In this document: positions 9,480 to 20,599 of the stretch, piece after piece
Position numbering within the stretch: the stretch's first letter is position 1
Layout of the letters: each line of letters starts with the position of its first letter
Assembly: GCA_905221605.1 (NCBI GenBank)
Contig: CAJNDS010002605.1
Location: 280,658 to 344,657 of the forward strand
DNA: 64,000 nucleotides
From: Symbiodinium natans
Taxonomy: Eukaryota > Sar > Dinophyceae > Suessiales > Symbiodiniaceae
Direction: 5' to 3'
Program-made: the position numbers and the translations under genes
Notes under the pieces: model-generated
What the model saw: only the letters and a program-made list of their open reading frames with translations
Database searches by the model: none
What the model was told of the DNA's origin: nothing

Positions 9480-11010
9480 TGAAAGCCCTGAAGCCCCGAC
9501 ACGCCCTGACTCAGTGCCACGCCTCCTGGGCCTCTGTGGCCACACGCCGCCCCCACCCGATGAGCCTGCAGCCAAGCTGGCAAAGCTCTTACCATATGGT
9601 GATGCTAAACGGTCCGCCCGCCGACCCAAGCCGTTGCTGCGTAGGAGCTGAGCTCTGCTTCGGTGTGGGTGGCCCAGGGAAGTGGACAGGAACGCCGGCA
9701 ACTCCTGCAAATGCACTGAATGCAACCTGAAGCCGTACCAAAGACAAGTGAAAAGGGACTGAAAGGAAAAGAGGAACAGTGTCCTAGGAGCCTAGCACAA
9801 CTCCAGGATAGCGACGTCCTGTTTTCAAAGCCAACAACATCTTAGCACTTTGAGACTTTAAGTCTTCACAACTCAATGCTTGTGCGCGCTTGTCCGGACA
9901 TCTGTCACAGACTCTTGCCCAGGCTTGAGTTTTCGGCGAGGAGAACTCCGAGATACTTGAGGTCACGAAGATGCCAGACAGAAAATCACGCCCCAGTGTG
10001 TCCATCAAACACCGGACGTGCCGAAAGCCAAACGAAGCCTCCTGACTCCAGAACAGACCTTTGAAACCCTAAACCCTAAGCTGCCCTAAACCCTAAACCC
10101 CTTTCAATCCCATTTGGTGTTGAGTTCGAAGTGCCCAAGTCCAGTAGCTCTGAGCGGGGTCCTTTCCGTTTGGCCTTCGGGCGATTTGGGCTTCAGAGCT
10201 GGTGAGCTCTCCTGGGCGGAGTGTTGAAGCCTGCTTCACTGCGGTTTAGGGTTTAGGGTTAAGGCCTCAGGGTTTAGGGCCTTTTACTTTAAAGTCTTAG
10301 GGATAGAGAGCATGGGGCCAGGCCCGGGTAAGATTCAGGACCTACAGACTCTTGAAGCCTGATTTGTCAAAACGATTCAACACGTTCAACCCCCCAGTGG
10401 CCCAGCATCTCTAGAACGCGCAGGAATTAGTGCAACACGCAGAGTGTCCTCGGGCCAATCTTTGGGCCCGAAGATGCCAGCTGACCCCGCGGCTCATCCC
10501 AGCCTGCGCGCAGGAGCCCCGGTGGAATTAAAAGCAAAAGACACGCCCAGAGGCCCAAAAATGCCCAATACAATCCAATACATGATAGCATGGAGCGATG
10601 GAGAGTGCTTCTCTTGCCGGCAGCTGCGAAGAACTCAAGACACAAGTGACAGGCAATCATGCAAGTTGTCGTCTTATGACCATCGCCTGGCCCCTCCCGG
10701 CCCGATGAAGACAAAGGAAGTACTCTCAGTTCTCAAAAAATTTCGAGCTCTAAACCCCAAAACCGAAACCCTCAACCCTAAACCGTCCTTGCAGAGAATG
10801 TCCAACGTGGCATCGGCACCGAAAGAGACGACCCGGCTCGGCAACTGAGGTGTTCGGGGTTTTCGGAACAGAGCTACCTGTGCCACAGCGGCTTCTGTGC
10901 AGAGCACGCAAGGCACAAAAACGAACACTATGCAAAACACAAAATGTATTTTATATTATATGATACTATCCTGATCTTGTCTTATATTGTCTTATATTTA
11001 TTGTAATGCA
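9480..11010. other. Gene-poor stretch with telomere-like words
   Basis: CCCTAAACCCTAAGCTGCCC and related words lie at 10066-10101; the reverse orientation GGTTTAGGGTTTAGGGTTAA is at 10241-10262. No convincing exon was seen. The segment 10935-11020 is unusually AT-rich for this window. Confidence 0.4.
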
Positions 11011-11017
11011 TCAAATT

Positions 11018-11358
11018 ATTAATGTTCTTGCAATCTCGCTCTCTTTCGGCTGATAGGCGTGATACCCCTCGACAGACTGCAGCAGTAGACAGCAACCTTG
11101 CACGCACTGAAAAGCAGCCTCAAGCCAGCCTTTTTTCTGTGCAAACCGAGGACTAAAGTGACTAAAGCATGCCGAGCCGCCACTTCGCGAAGCCCTGGGA
11201 GGTCGGCGCGGCTGGTCGAGCGGGCTTGGAGAAAGAACCTTGGGCCCCGGTTGGATCCAACACAGCTCGTTCCCCGGGTTTCTCTTGCTGTTTTGCTCAT
11301 GCTGGGTGCGACGTCGCGCTCTCAGACTTCGCTTCAGGAGCCTCCTGACTTTTCCCAT
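11018..11358 (-). CDS. C-terminal exon of an unknown protein
   Basis: The end of this frame (about 11150-11018) looks translated: 'GWLEAAFQCVQGCCLLLQSV' then 'EGYHAYQPKESEIARTLII' and a stop. It is followed by AT-rich sequence containing ACAATAAATATAAG, which would suit a 3' untranslated region. The upstream part of the open frame is Arg/Ser-rich and may be intronic. No family is recognised. Confidence 0.38.
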
Positions 11359-11479
11359 CTCTCGCCCTTGGCCATGGGAACCATCACGGGGCTTTTAGCT
11401 CTCAATCACCCCCGTGTGCTCGACCCAAAAGACTCAAGGCCGCGATGGCATGGGGCCATGCTTTTGTGAACGTCATCCT

Positions 11480-11698
11480 TCATCTCCGAAACGGCGACTC
11501 AGTTCTGCACCTTCCGCCAAAAGGCCGCCCTGAAGCCAACAATAAGTCCCCAACCAAGTCGTTAACAAACAACATCATCACCTTCCCATGCGACTTGGGA
11601 CGCGGCTGGCGTTTCCATGCTTTCCGAAAGTATTCCCGATCTGGGTGTTGAGTGTGAGATGCTTCGGGGTCCAGGTTTGGGTTTTGGTGAAGTCTCAA
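11480..11698 (-). CDS. Possible short exon
   Basis: Reads 'KVMMLFVNDLVGDLLLASGR' after an AG at about 11592, then 'PFGGRCRTESPFRR' and a stop. Texture is fair but the stretch is short. No family is recognised. Confidence 0.25.
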   Translation of the reverse strand: MRLHQNPNLDPEASHTQHPDREYFRKAWKRQPRPKSHGKVMMLFVNDLVGDLLLASGRPFGGRCRTESPFRR

Positions 11699-11999
11699 GC
11701 ACGTGAGGTGCTGGTGTTCGGATATGAGGGGCTACATGGACCGAATACCATAACACCAGACAATCCATGCAGAACACATGCAGATGCTGTCTTAAGTATT
11801 CCAGAGTCTTCTGGCCCGAGGATTTTTCAACGAATGAAGCACCGTACTACACCATGTGCGGCTCTCATGTCGGTCGCCAGCCGAATGCATTTGTTTGCTG
11901 CTTCCCCATGCCTCCGAAGCAGCCCCGAAGCGGCCAATTCGAATCCTGGTCCTAGTTGTGAGAATTTTCAGGTTGAAAGCCATGTTCCTTAGGCAACCA

Positions 12000-12640
12000 T
12001 AAAAGTCACTTAAGACTCCACGGCTTCTTTGCCTCTGAGACCTGGAAGAACTCCCTTAAAGCATCTGCGATCCACGGCCAGCTGCGCCAACCCCACTGAT
12101 GCCAATGTACAGTAGTACAGGGCTGTCAGCCCAAGCCTAAACATCCCGAAGCCCGAATAGCGCTGCCGAAGTGCTGTGAGGAATCGGCCAGCTGCGGCCA
12201 GGCCTCCAGAACTGAGGCTGCCTCAGGGGCCTTGCAGGGCTGGTGATGAGGGCACTAAGGGGGGAGTCGTAGAGAGGATGCGTTTGTGTGGTCATCGATA
12301 CACGGCTCGGTATGTATCTTTCAGCCTTTCGGGTTTAAGGGGCTATTAAGGCGCTCAGACCAGCATCACCTCGACCACCCTTGTTACCACGACAGAACTC
12401 CAGGCTGTTCTTTTGGGGTGTTGCATCTCAATAAGGAAACCTACCGCAGCAAACACCTAGACGACGTCCAGGCGTTATGTGTCGGACACATCCCCCCGAT
12501 ACCAACAAGGCTGCGGGCCGCAACTCAACTTGGGGACCCTTCGAGCACAACGTGTTTGTCCTCGGGCCGCCAAATCTCCACCAAAAACTCCATTGTTTGG
12601 GCTCTGATTTCTTACCCCCACAAGGCCCAAAACCCCGAAA
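12000..12640. other. Stretch without supported gene
   Basis: Only overlapping short frames on both strands; no repeat of note. Confidence 0.35.
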
Positions 12641-12829
12641 CCCCACAATGAATGTCATAGTTGTGGCATGAAAGGAGGGCTGGAGGCCACAGATCTCCAG
12701 CTTCTTGGGAAAGTTTTGGCGGAAGCTCTACGATGCCCCCCAAGCCCATTCCCGAGCGGACCTGTATTCTGTGGGCGCTGGGTCCTGAAAGTTGGGGGAG
12801 TGGTCTGTGCTTCAGGTTTATGGGCACGG

Positions 12830-12966
12830 GGCCGCTTGTGAGTTGATCTTCGGGCATTTCGGTCATGCATGGCGGGGTACGTAGTTTGGGGACATAGGGC
12901 ATAGGGCTTCAGGTCTTCCAGCATCAAATCAATCGTGATGAAGGTGCCTCGAATGATCAAAGCCAT
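12830..12966 (-). CDS. Possible exon with start Met
   Basis: Begins 'MALIIRGTFITIDLMLEDLK' and continues 'PYALCPQTTYPAMHDRN' before the texture becomes poor. It could be a short first exon. No family is recognised. Confidence 0.25.
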
Positions 12967-13625
12967 GGCTCAGCTTGCTGCTGGGGGGGTACAAAGCCAA
13001 CCAGCCGGAGACGCGAACTGAAGACCGGCAATTGGGCCCGGAACACCAAACACACACCATAAAGACATCTTCCACACATCCGTCAACACCAAGGCCAATC
13101 CAAAATGATTGTTAAACTACCCGCCCCCCAAGCCGGAGCCTCGAGAAGAGCCTCCAGTCGCCAAAGGAGGGGATCAAGCACCTTCCGGCCTTGCAACGCA
13201 TACTCGGAAGGCCTCTTACCACCCTTTAGCACCCCAAAAGACGAGTGTTATCCAGACCAGGCGTTAGCAGGGTCTGCAGGCGTGATGGGGAACCATATTT
13301 GTAGCATTAAAGGGCTTGGGTTTCTCTAGAATATTCAGGGATTCGTTTTACTGAAGTAATATTGGGGCCCTCACTCATACACTCTTTTTAACTATTTAAT
13401 TAGGGCTTCGGGTTGAGGGTTTAGGGTTCCGCACCATAACTAAGGGCCCTTTAAACGCAGACTCAGAGTGCAACCTACACCCCAAAACCCGGCAAGTCAC
13501 GTAACAAGCCCTCGAACCCCTGGGACCCAACCTCTCCACCTTGCGGCCCTGAGGCGTAAGGCCCGGCGGTCGGCATCCTTCAGGCGCCCGTGCTCTTGCA
13601 GGATCTTTGCCAGCAGCACCTGGGG

Positions 13626-13674
13626 TTTAGGGTTTAGGGTTTAGGGTTTAGGGTTTAGGGTTTAGGGTTTAGGG
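13626..13674 (+). repeat. Interstitial telomere-type array, seven perfect TTTAGGG
   Basis: Seven exact TTTAGGG units in a row, preceded by GGGG and followed by TTTGAG. TTTAGGG is the plant and dinoflagellate telomere repeat. It lies well inside the window with ordinary sequence on both sides, so it is an interstitial tract and not a chromosome end. Confidence 0.9.
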
Positions 13675-14168
13675 TTTGAGAAGTCAAGGGCTGTGGATGT
13701 TGGGCCGGGGCGTTGCGTTTGCAACGTCCACACACAGGCGGTAAACCTGAAGGCCCAAACTCAAATGTCCCACCCCGCCACCAAAAAACCTATCACTGAG
13801 ACTTTCGAAGGCTTTCTAAACCCCAAAACGAACAGTACAATAAAACATAATACAAAATACTTGAGAATACAAACTGTTCTGCTGCATACATACATACGTA
13901 TGGAGAAATACCGCCATAATCACGTATATACAAATAAATACAGAGACCAGGGTCCCCGGCGGGTTGGAACTCTTCACGAGAGGTGCAACTAGTCGCCTCT
14001 TGCAGATAGCGGATGAGGCTGCCTGAGATGTTGGAGGGCTTAGGGTTGGTTGAAGCTCTTTGTTGAGGTTGTGGGGTGGGCTCGGTTTGCGCTCGAGGCT
14101 TCTTCTCGGAGTTTGGAATCTGTGATGGTTAGGCCTGGGTCCGAGTCTAAGGAGTCGGTACCTTCCCG

Positions 14169-14211
14169 GTTTTATACCAGGGTCATGATGATCATGACCC
14201 TGGTATAAAAC
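14169..14211. repeat. Perfect 43-bp palindrome
   Basis: Left arm 14169-14189 begins GTTTTATACCAGGGTCATGA; the right arm 14191-14211 is its exact reverse complement; a single G at 14190 is the centre. Such a perfect, loop-less structure would extrude as a cruciform. It could be joined ends of a small inverted-repeat transposon. Confidence 0.85.
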
Positions 14212-15614
14212 GTTGGAGGGGGCTTTGCATGGCTTTTGCATTCTCTTGCATGGTTTGGCATCGGCCGCGCCTTGCGCCTGGCTCAGCCAAGGCATCGCCC
14301 AAGCTGTGGCCCCAGCGGCTTCCTGAAAGTTGTTTCGAGCATTTGGGGGGAGGCAAGGGGGGAGGGAAAGGAGGGGGGCAAGAGGGGGGGGGGACACGTC
14401 TTCGGGTTCAAAGATTTTCCCCTCATGAGTGAGCTTCAGTTTGAGTTCAGCGCTTCGGGGACTGTATGAGATCTGGATCCGTTTTCGAAGTGCCTTCGCT
14501 GCAAGGGTCTTCCCCTAAAGCATGACGTAACACAACTCCGGTTCAAGAGCCATTCGACTGCCAGAGTGGGGACCCGGCCGCTTCAGCCACCGCTTCCGCG
14601 CACATGTCGCCCGAGAGCTGCCAAGGGTACATTCGATGGCCTGCCCGCGAAATGAGAAGATCTCATCATCACTTGAGGCTGGAGTTCAGGGTTTTGGTGT
14701 AGGGTTTCGAGGTTAAACGAAGCTTACTCACAACTCCTTCACTTCCTTACGCGATGGGTCTTGATATTGAACCTCACCACACTCAGAGTCACTCTGATGA
14801 GAATCTGATACCGCTAAAAACAAGAGCCACCTCACAGTTACCTTGCGAGCCTCACATGCCCAAAGCCTGCCCCAGGTACTTGAAGAAAGACTCCAATTCC
14901 TAGAGCTCCTATAATTACCATCCATTTTCTATCCCTAGACTGTCCCTATACTGTTCCTATACTAGCCCTATACTGTCCCTCTACTATCCCTATACCATAT
15001 ACTATCCCGAAACAATCCCTTTTCCATTGTAGCTCGACACATCTCTACGGGGCCCGTGCTGATGGTCTCCAGCGCTTGCAGCCAGGCTCCGTTTTGGAGC
15101 TGGGCCGTCAGCGCCTCAGAAATGGCTGCCCTGCTTTGGCTCCTGTGTAGGGTTCAGGGTTTGGGGGGTAGGGGGTTTAGGGTTTTTTAACAACCCTGTG
15201 AACCTTTTCTAGTGCTTAGGGTTTAGGGTTTAGGGTTCAGGGCAATGCTGAGTTTGGGGAGCTGAGGCTTCGAGCCTTATCTGGGGCGTTGGAAAGTAGT
15301 TTTTACTTCGACCAGAAACCTCGAAGTCCTAATCTCACTGAGCGCACACATGTCTCCAACACACTGGCCGCGGACGGGCTTGAGAACCTGGGGCGGCTTC
15401 CCGCAATGCAAACATGTCCGGGCCCCTTGCAAGGCCCTCAAGGCCGGCATCCATCTCCTTGTTGCGGCGCGCGTCCTGAGCAGAGCTATGGATGCACAAG
15501 ATGAGTCACAAGAGGCAAGGCCTTGCAGCGTTTCGTGAGACGTAGCGTAATGGGATGTCGAGGCATGTAGAGGGATGAACCTTGCGGTTCGTGGCAACTG
15601 CCGTGTACGGTTCA

Positions 15615-15848
15615 TCAGGCTTTGCAAGGAGGCCTCTTGCAGTCCCGGTGGGGGCGTTCCTTTAGCCCGTCAGACCATCTGCCGAACAGCTCAAGAAACC
15701 TCAGCTGCCAACTCTTCTGAATCTGTTCCCCTTGTCTGAGTTGAACCTGCCTGCAGTGTTTGCAGGACTCGCTGCCATTGCCGGCCACCTCAACTCCAGA
15801 ATGTCTCGGGCTGAGTTTCAAGGCCCCCTTTGAACAGCTGAGAAGCAA
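15615..15848 (-). CDS. C-terminal exon of a probable PPR-gene neighbour
   Basis: Strong coding texture: 'GVEVAGNGSESCKHCRQVQL' then 'RQGEQIQKSWQLRFLELFGR' and 'WSDGLKERPHRDCKRPPCKA', ending at a stop. A CxxC pair (CKHC) is visible; the rest is basic and helical. It lies 3' of further minus-strand exons up to 17540 and may be the end of the same gene. No family is assigned; binding to nucleic acid is only a guess from the basic charge. Confidence 0.45.
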   Translation of the reverse strand: MLLSCSKGALKLSPRHSGVEVAGNGSESCKHCRQVQLRQGEQIQKSWQLRFLELFGRWSDGLKERPHRDCKRPPCKA

Positions 15849-16195
15849 GAATCAGGTTGAGAAACGATCAGAAAGTCCAAAGACGCCACAAAATTGAGAC
15901 CTGGTGAGAACACTGGGGGTGCCCGGCTCCGGCAGCTGCTACAAGCAGCAGTGAAGCCTCGAACACCAGTCTTCTCTCTCTGTGTCTGAAAATGCTCGCA
16001 CTGGCCATGTCGGCTATTTGATGGTGTGCGTGTGTGTGTGTGTGTGTGTGGCTGCTCTAGGAAACAGCTCCAGCCGCACAATTAGACAACCCTGAGCGGC
16101 AGCCGGAGGACTTTCGGTAGCTGCTCCCAGGTGCCCAGCTTGCGACATCTCCGGCGGGGCGGTGGGCCCGCATCTCGGACAGGAGGTGGATTGCC

Positions 16196-16486
16196 TCATG
16201 CGTTGGCAGCTGGCACTTGGAGCTGCCCATTGTCCTGTGTTGGTCTAGGGGATTCAGCCTTCTTTGGCTGCGCGTTTGTATTCTTCAGAAAATACACGGT
16301 CATGTCTATGTCTATGGCATGCAAGCGCTGGAATGTCCTCCTGTTTGGGTGGTGGGAAGGCCCTCTCCGGGCTACATCCCCGGGTTGCACACGCAGTGAG
16401 AAACCACTATCATCGACTTCACTACAGAAAGCCCGTGCTGGCCCACATAAAACTCGCAGATGCTGAAGATTCTTCAACGAACGCAA
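16196..16486 (-). CDS. Probable exon of unknown protein
   Basis: Open for 97 codons with fair texture: 'ARAFCSEVDDSGFSLRVQPG' then 'FQRLHAIDIDMTVYFLKNTN'. It may carry the next exon upstream of 15615-15848. A CA/GT dinucleotide run at about 16024-16050 falls between the two. No family is recognised. Confidence 0.35.
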   Translation of the reverse strand: MRSLKNLQHLRVLCGPARAFCSEVDDSGFSLRVQPGDVARRGPSHHPNRRTFQRLHAIDIDMTVYFLKNTNAQPKKAESPRPTQDNGQLQVPAANA

Positions 16487-16665
16487 GCAACCGGAATTCT
16501 AAGAACACACAAATCCAGGATTGAATTTTCAACAATTTGCACGACTGAACCGAAGCCCTGGCAAAGAATGAAGGCGGCTGGCAAAAACCGTCTTGCTTCT
16601 TGCGGATTCTTGGAAGCCGGCGATGGGCCACTGACCCGGCTGCTTACAGGAACTGATGGCGGCAT
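16474..16665 (-). CDS. Probable short exon
   Basis: Reads 'RRFLPAAFILCQGFGSVVQI' then 'VENSILDLCVLRIPVACVR'. Hydrophobic and helical. It overlaps the 5' end of the previous frame in another phase, so one of the two is probably trimmed by splicing. Confidence 0.3.
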   Translation of the reverse strand: MPPSVPVSSRVSGPSPASKNPQEARRFLPAAFILCQGFGSVVQIVENSILDLCVLRIPVACVR

Positions 16666-16825
16666 TGAAGCCTTGCCGGGCTCCCAGGAGAGGCTCCCAG
16701 GGCTCCCAGGGAACTTCGGACTTGGGGGGGGGGGGGGGGGGGAGGAGCTTTGAATTGCATGTCGCGTGGGCGGTTTATTATATGCTTAGGTTGATTCGTC
16801 CCCCAACAACTGAGACGGGGTAAGT

Positions 16826-17026
16826 TCATTCCGGCAAGGAATAGGCCCGGAAATCCTCTGTGCCAGCTGAAAAACCTTGACCTTCTCCTGCACTCCACGT
16901 TCTTTGCGACCGTTCTGCCATGCTCAATGCTTCAAGTCGCCTTACCGACCCTTGAGAAACCGAGCTGAGGTGAGAACCCTGCTTGCTCACCAGGGATTCC
17001 TTCTGGGCCAGCTGAAGGAGCTCCAT
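16826..17026 (-). CDS. Exon following a PPR repeat
   Basis: Reads 'MELLQLAQKESLVSKQGSHL' then 'SVRRLEALSMAERSQRTWSA'. A 5' splice-like CTG|GTGAGCAAG follows 'KESL', so the first 12 codons may be a separate exon end. 'AMELLQLAQKESL' resembles the second helix of a PPR unit ('W..AL.LL..m'), which fits the PPR first helix at 17080-17185 just upstream. Probably part of one minus-strand PPR protein. No start codon is assigned. Confidence 0.45.
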   Translation of the reverse strand: MELLQLAQKESLVSKQGSHLSSVSQGSVRRLEALSMAERSQRTWSAGEGQGFSAGTEDFRAYSLPE

Positions 17027-17079
17027 GGCCTGAACTTCGGGTACTTTGCCAGGGTTTTAGGGGTTACAAACGGTTTAAG

Positions 17080-17185
17080 GCCGTTTGGTGCTCTGACTCT
17101 GCAGACTCCTCGAGCCTGCTGCCAGCGCAGCGTGCGGGCGCAGGCAGAAATGCCCGACGCGCAGGCCTTGGAGTCTTGGACAACG
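17080..17185 (-). CDS. PPR (pentatricopeptide) repeat exon
   Basis: The translation contains 'SKACASGISACARTLRWQQA'. In dinoflagellates and plants a PPR unit is recognised by a first helix like 'FNAgISACar' and a second beginning 'W..AL'. 'GISACARTLRWQQAR' fits both helices. PPR proteins bind RNA base by base and act in organelle RNA processing and editing; dinoflagellates carry hundreds. This is one unit of a larger protein whose other exons are at 16826-17026 and 17475-17540. Confidence 0.55.
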
Positions 17186-17474
17186 TAGCGAATGAAACGT
17201 CCTCAGGCGGTAGCGGAGTTTTGTTTTGCTAAACACCACACAGAAACAGAGTAAACCCAAGGCGCCACCCCAACACCCCCTCAACACTAACGAAACAGCA
17301 GCAATGGGAACTCAATAACAGCTTGGTGCCACCCTGCGACGGCAGAGTCTGCCAAACCTTCGAAGATGACGTCGCCGAGCCTCAGCGTTGGGCAAGAGCC
17401 CTATCAGAACCAGGGCTCGGGGCCACTTGTGTTGGTTCCACTAGTACCAACACCAGGTCTCTCAACTTTACCAG

Positions 17475-17540
17475 CGCAGATCCGAGGTAGCTGCAGGAGC
17501 ATCGCAGCCTCCCATTGCCTTTGCGCGGCCCGAGGGGGGG
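17475..17540 (-). CDS. PPR second-helix fragment
   Basis: Reads 'AAQRQWEAAMLLQLPRICAG', matching the PPR pattern '..qWe.AL.LL..m', and stops at a usable 5' splice site, CTG|GTAAAG. It lies upstream of the PPR unit at 17080-17185 on the same strand. The surrounding C/G-rich stretch (17520-17590) is low in coding texture, so the exon is short. Confidence 0.4.
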
Positions 17541-17599
17541 CGGGAGCCGGAAGCCGGAGGGGGGCCGGGAAGGGGGTCCCTTTCTTTTGGGGTTCAAGA

Positions 17600-19200
17600 G
17601 GCTGGCGGGGTGCGAGGCTCTGGAAAGATGAGGTCAGAAACTGTATATCCAAGCGATTTCCCTCCAAAGCGAAGGTCGGCTTCCGGGAACGAGGTTCTGT
17701 GGGGGAAGTTGTCACATGTTGTCACTCAAAGTGCCAGTAGTGAGGTGGCCGCCGACTTTGCACGCAAGCAGCAATTGCGGATGTCCGGCCGATGGCGTCA
17801 ACCCCTGCAGGAGGACCGGAATGGGTGATGCAGGATTATGCACGCAACGTCAGTTGAATGATGTGCACAGGATGATGGATGATGACCTCATGATCCTTTC
17901 GCGATCCAGAACATCCCGAACCTCGAAGCAAGTCATCCGCCCCTTGCGACTGGAGAGGCAGAAACAGGCCCAGCCCTGGCCCAGAGCCTCCGGAGCCTAC
18001 AACCGAACACCGAAGGATCCACTTTATGACTGAAGTCTGTCCTGCTGCCAGAAAATCCAAAACCAAAAGTGCATGCTTGTCGTGCATCTTCCTTGCATCC
18101 AATGCATTCTGACTCGTGGTCTCCGCCCCTCTGACATCCCCTCCACCCTGCCTTGAGCAGAGAATTGGACGTACGTTTTGGGCACAACGAGTACATCACA
18201 ACACAACTTCAGCGGCGCAAGGCGAGAGACGTCAGCAAGCAAACTGGCCCAACAACAATTCACCACCAAGATGCAAGCGAAAAGACAGACAAAACAAGCG
18301 AAAGGCCTATCCTATGCAACAAGAAGCTACACAACTGAGCGCTGCGGCCTCCGAGAAATCCCTCCAGCTCCTCCAGTGCAGACACAGCCTGTTCCCACCT
18401 CAGAAACTGCAACTAACAGAAGGGACATGATGAAGGGGTGGACTGCCGGGAACAAAATCATACGATGTACACAATCCAACACCAAATCATGTGACAAAAG
18501 ATGCTTCACATTCTGTTCTGCAGTCTCGCATCGTAAGTTGAAGAGTATACAGTGTCTTTGCGAAATAAAAACGGAGACATCTCTGAGTGCAAGCTCCTAT
18601 CAGATTGATACACAATTGTATGCTACAAATATCTAGATATACTTAGACGATGTGCTCATGATGTGTCTGCGGCACTATCTTAAGGTCCAAATCTAAATGC
18701 ACATTCTCACTATGACGGCCAGTGAGTGACTCAGCGACAGAAGCTTGTCGGGCTCATAAGCAAAACGATCGTGTCTGTGTGTGTAGATGTAAAGGGTCCT
18801 CTACGCGATGCGGCCTGGCTTCCAGATAACAAAGCCTCTTCTGTCAAACTTACGCGACGAGCTTGTCCACATGATCATAGATTTCGCCATCGGCAGCCTG
18901 TCGTGAACAAGTAACTTTGAATAGGAGAATACGATATGTATGAGAAATGCTGGCTTTGCTTTGTTGTTTCGACCCGAATGCTCATGAGCCTGATGATAGA
19001 CTCGGCCCACCGAGCCAAAGCGCCCTGCAAGCACGAGGAACTAACTGATCTGCACTCTCCCTGACGGTCTCGGCATCACACAAAGCATTCAAGTTCATGT
19101 ACGTGACGGATGCGTTACACCATGAGATGTTTAAACCACGCACATACCGAATGCGAGCGCGTGCATTGCTTCCACGACTTGATCTACGCAACGTCCGCAA
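17600..19200. other. Mostly non-coding stretch with possible retroelement relics
   Basis: Frames are short. At about 18630-18660 the plus strand reads 'IYLDDVLMMCLRHY', like the YxDD box of a reverse transcriptase, but no flanking domain is readable. A minus-strand frame at about 18990-19190 ('RGLNISWCNASVTYMNLNAL') has some coding texture. The region is less GC-rich than its surroundings. Confidence 0.3.
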
Positions 19201-19280
19201 CTAGTGACCGCGTTCAAGACGAAGTCGACGTAGTCTTTGTTTGAACAGAAACAGAAGCAAAATGATGATGTCACTGGCAT

Positions 19281-19460
19281 ATATATATATATATGTACAC
19301 ATTATGCAAAAACATAAGGATCAGGTTGAAAAAAACCGCTGGACCTTTGGAAGTTACCATATATATATATATATGTATGTATACATGTACACATATACAT
19401 ATATATATATATATGTGTGTGTGTGTATTTCTACAGATCGTATATCTATACATACATGCG
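19281..19460. repeat. Cluster of (TA)n and (GT)n microsatellites
   Basis: TATATA runs at about 19278-19294, 19360-19376 and 19398-19414, the last followed by (GT)5. Simple sequence only. Confidence 0.8.
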
Positions 19461-19700
19461 TATTACAAACTGTGTTTTGTTGGACGCCCGTCAGGGCTAC
19501 TGCAGGGAGAAACTCCGCAAAGAGCCCGTCTTGGGCAAGTAAGTCGCCGGCAGAGCAGCGCGCTTGTAGGCATCCACGATGGACTCAGGGGTCTCTCGTT
19601 TCAGGGCGACTATGGGTTCAGGGTTTAGGGTTGAGGGTAGGTTCCAAGCGCACTTCTTAGGGCTTTGGGGCCTCGAGAAATGGGCACCAACCGTGAACAA

Positions 19701-19803
<103 letters not shown>

Positions 19804-20193
19804 TCCTACTCCTATGACTCTGGGCTCTTTGGGCTCTTTAGAGGGGGACACCCAGGGATCCTGAGGCCTGGCATTCTTCCTACAAAGCCCGAGGCATGGC
19901 TCAGCTGAAGTCGCACCCAATGAAAAAAGCCGCTCAGATATTCTAAGACGCAACACACGAAAGAGACGATGCTCGAACCGAACCTTGTATTCTGCCAAGC
20001 TCCGGGCTCCATAGGTCGTGGCCTTGGGGCGCTTGAAGGGCTTCTCGGATTGATGGAAAGGGGGTGGGAGGATGGGGTTGGGGATGGTTCAAATTGGGGA
20101 TGGTTCAAACGATCGGGGTTTTGGGGTCTAGGTTCGGTGCTTGGGGGTTCTGGGGCTTGACCCTGTTCTTGGCTAGAGGTCTCCAGTGGAGTA

Positions 20194-20357
20194 TCAGAAA
20201 CGGCCCATAGCTTCGATCAAGCCCCCAAAATTCGGCGATGGGCCGCGGACGTCAGAGGCCACCTGGTCCAACTGCATCTGCATGATCAGCTCGAAGATCC
20301 TTCCTGGGCTCTCACATCGGAAGATAGCCACGAATGCATACCGAACCATGCCATGCC
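20194..20357 (-). CDS. 3' exon downstream of a PPR unit, unknown domain
   Basis: After an acceptor AAAATAG|GG (about 20358) the frame reads 'MVRYAFVAIFRCESPGRIFE' then 'LIMQMQLDQVASDVRGPSPN' and 'FGGLIEAMGRF', with a stop at 20194-20196. The AG|GG context is the dinoflagellate acceptor type. The PPR exon at 20500-20590 is the likely upstream exon. Texture is good; the domain is not recognised. Confidence 0.45.
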
Positions 20358-20499
20358 CTATTTTGGGGAAGCAAAATCAAATGCATCTGTGCAGGCTTCT
20401 TGCCTCCGCCTGGCAATCCCCATGTTTGGAGTTTTTGGGCCACTGCTTCCAGAGCCAATCCTCAACTACTACAGAGTGCGATTCTCAAGCCCAAGATCC

Positions 20500-20590
20500 G
20501 GGCTCCACTGCATGCCCTTCCCGCAGGAGGAGATGGCCGCGTTGAAGGCGGTCGTGTCGGGCCTCAAGTGGAGAACATTGCGAGACGCTT
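20500..20590 (-). CDS. PPR repeat exon
   Basis: Reads 'LRPDTTAFNAAISSCGKGMQ' followed by W. This is the standard dinoflagellate PPR unit ('pdttsFNAAISaCekgmqW'). The exon probably begins after CATAAG at about 20595. Only one unit is visible; the protein probably continues at 20194-20357 and upstream beyond 21.8 kb. The role would be sequence-specific RNA binding, most likely in plastid or mitochondrion, as known for the family. Confidence 0.6.
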
Positions 20591-20599
20591 ATGCTGCCT

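Larger units (their letters stand above)
13000..15600. other. Gene-poor stretch rich in telomere-like words
   Basis: Contains the TTTAGGG array at 13626-13674, a perfect palindrome at 14169-14211, a G-rich purine tract at about 14345-14393, and degenerate TTTAGGG words at 15148-15185 and 15219-15242. A CTATACT/TCCCTATACTAT degenerate repeat lies at about 14936-15010. No convincing exon. Confidence 0.4.

Noticed and set aside
13816-14397. 193-codon minus-strand frame
   Set aside because: Pro-rich start on a G-rich tract, spans the perfect palindrome, and ends in AT-rich text; no codon bias.
18630-18665. IYLDDVLMMCL, like a reverse-transcriptase YxDD box; also IYVDDFNPEE at about 3180
   Set aside because: Short, with no other retrotransposon domain readable within a kilobase on either side.
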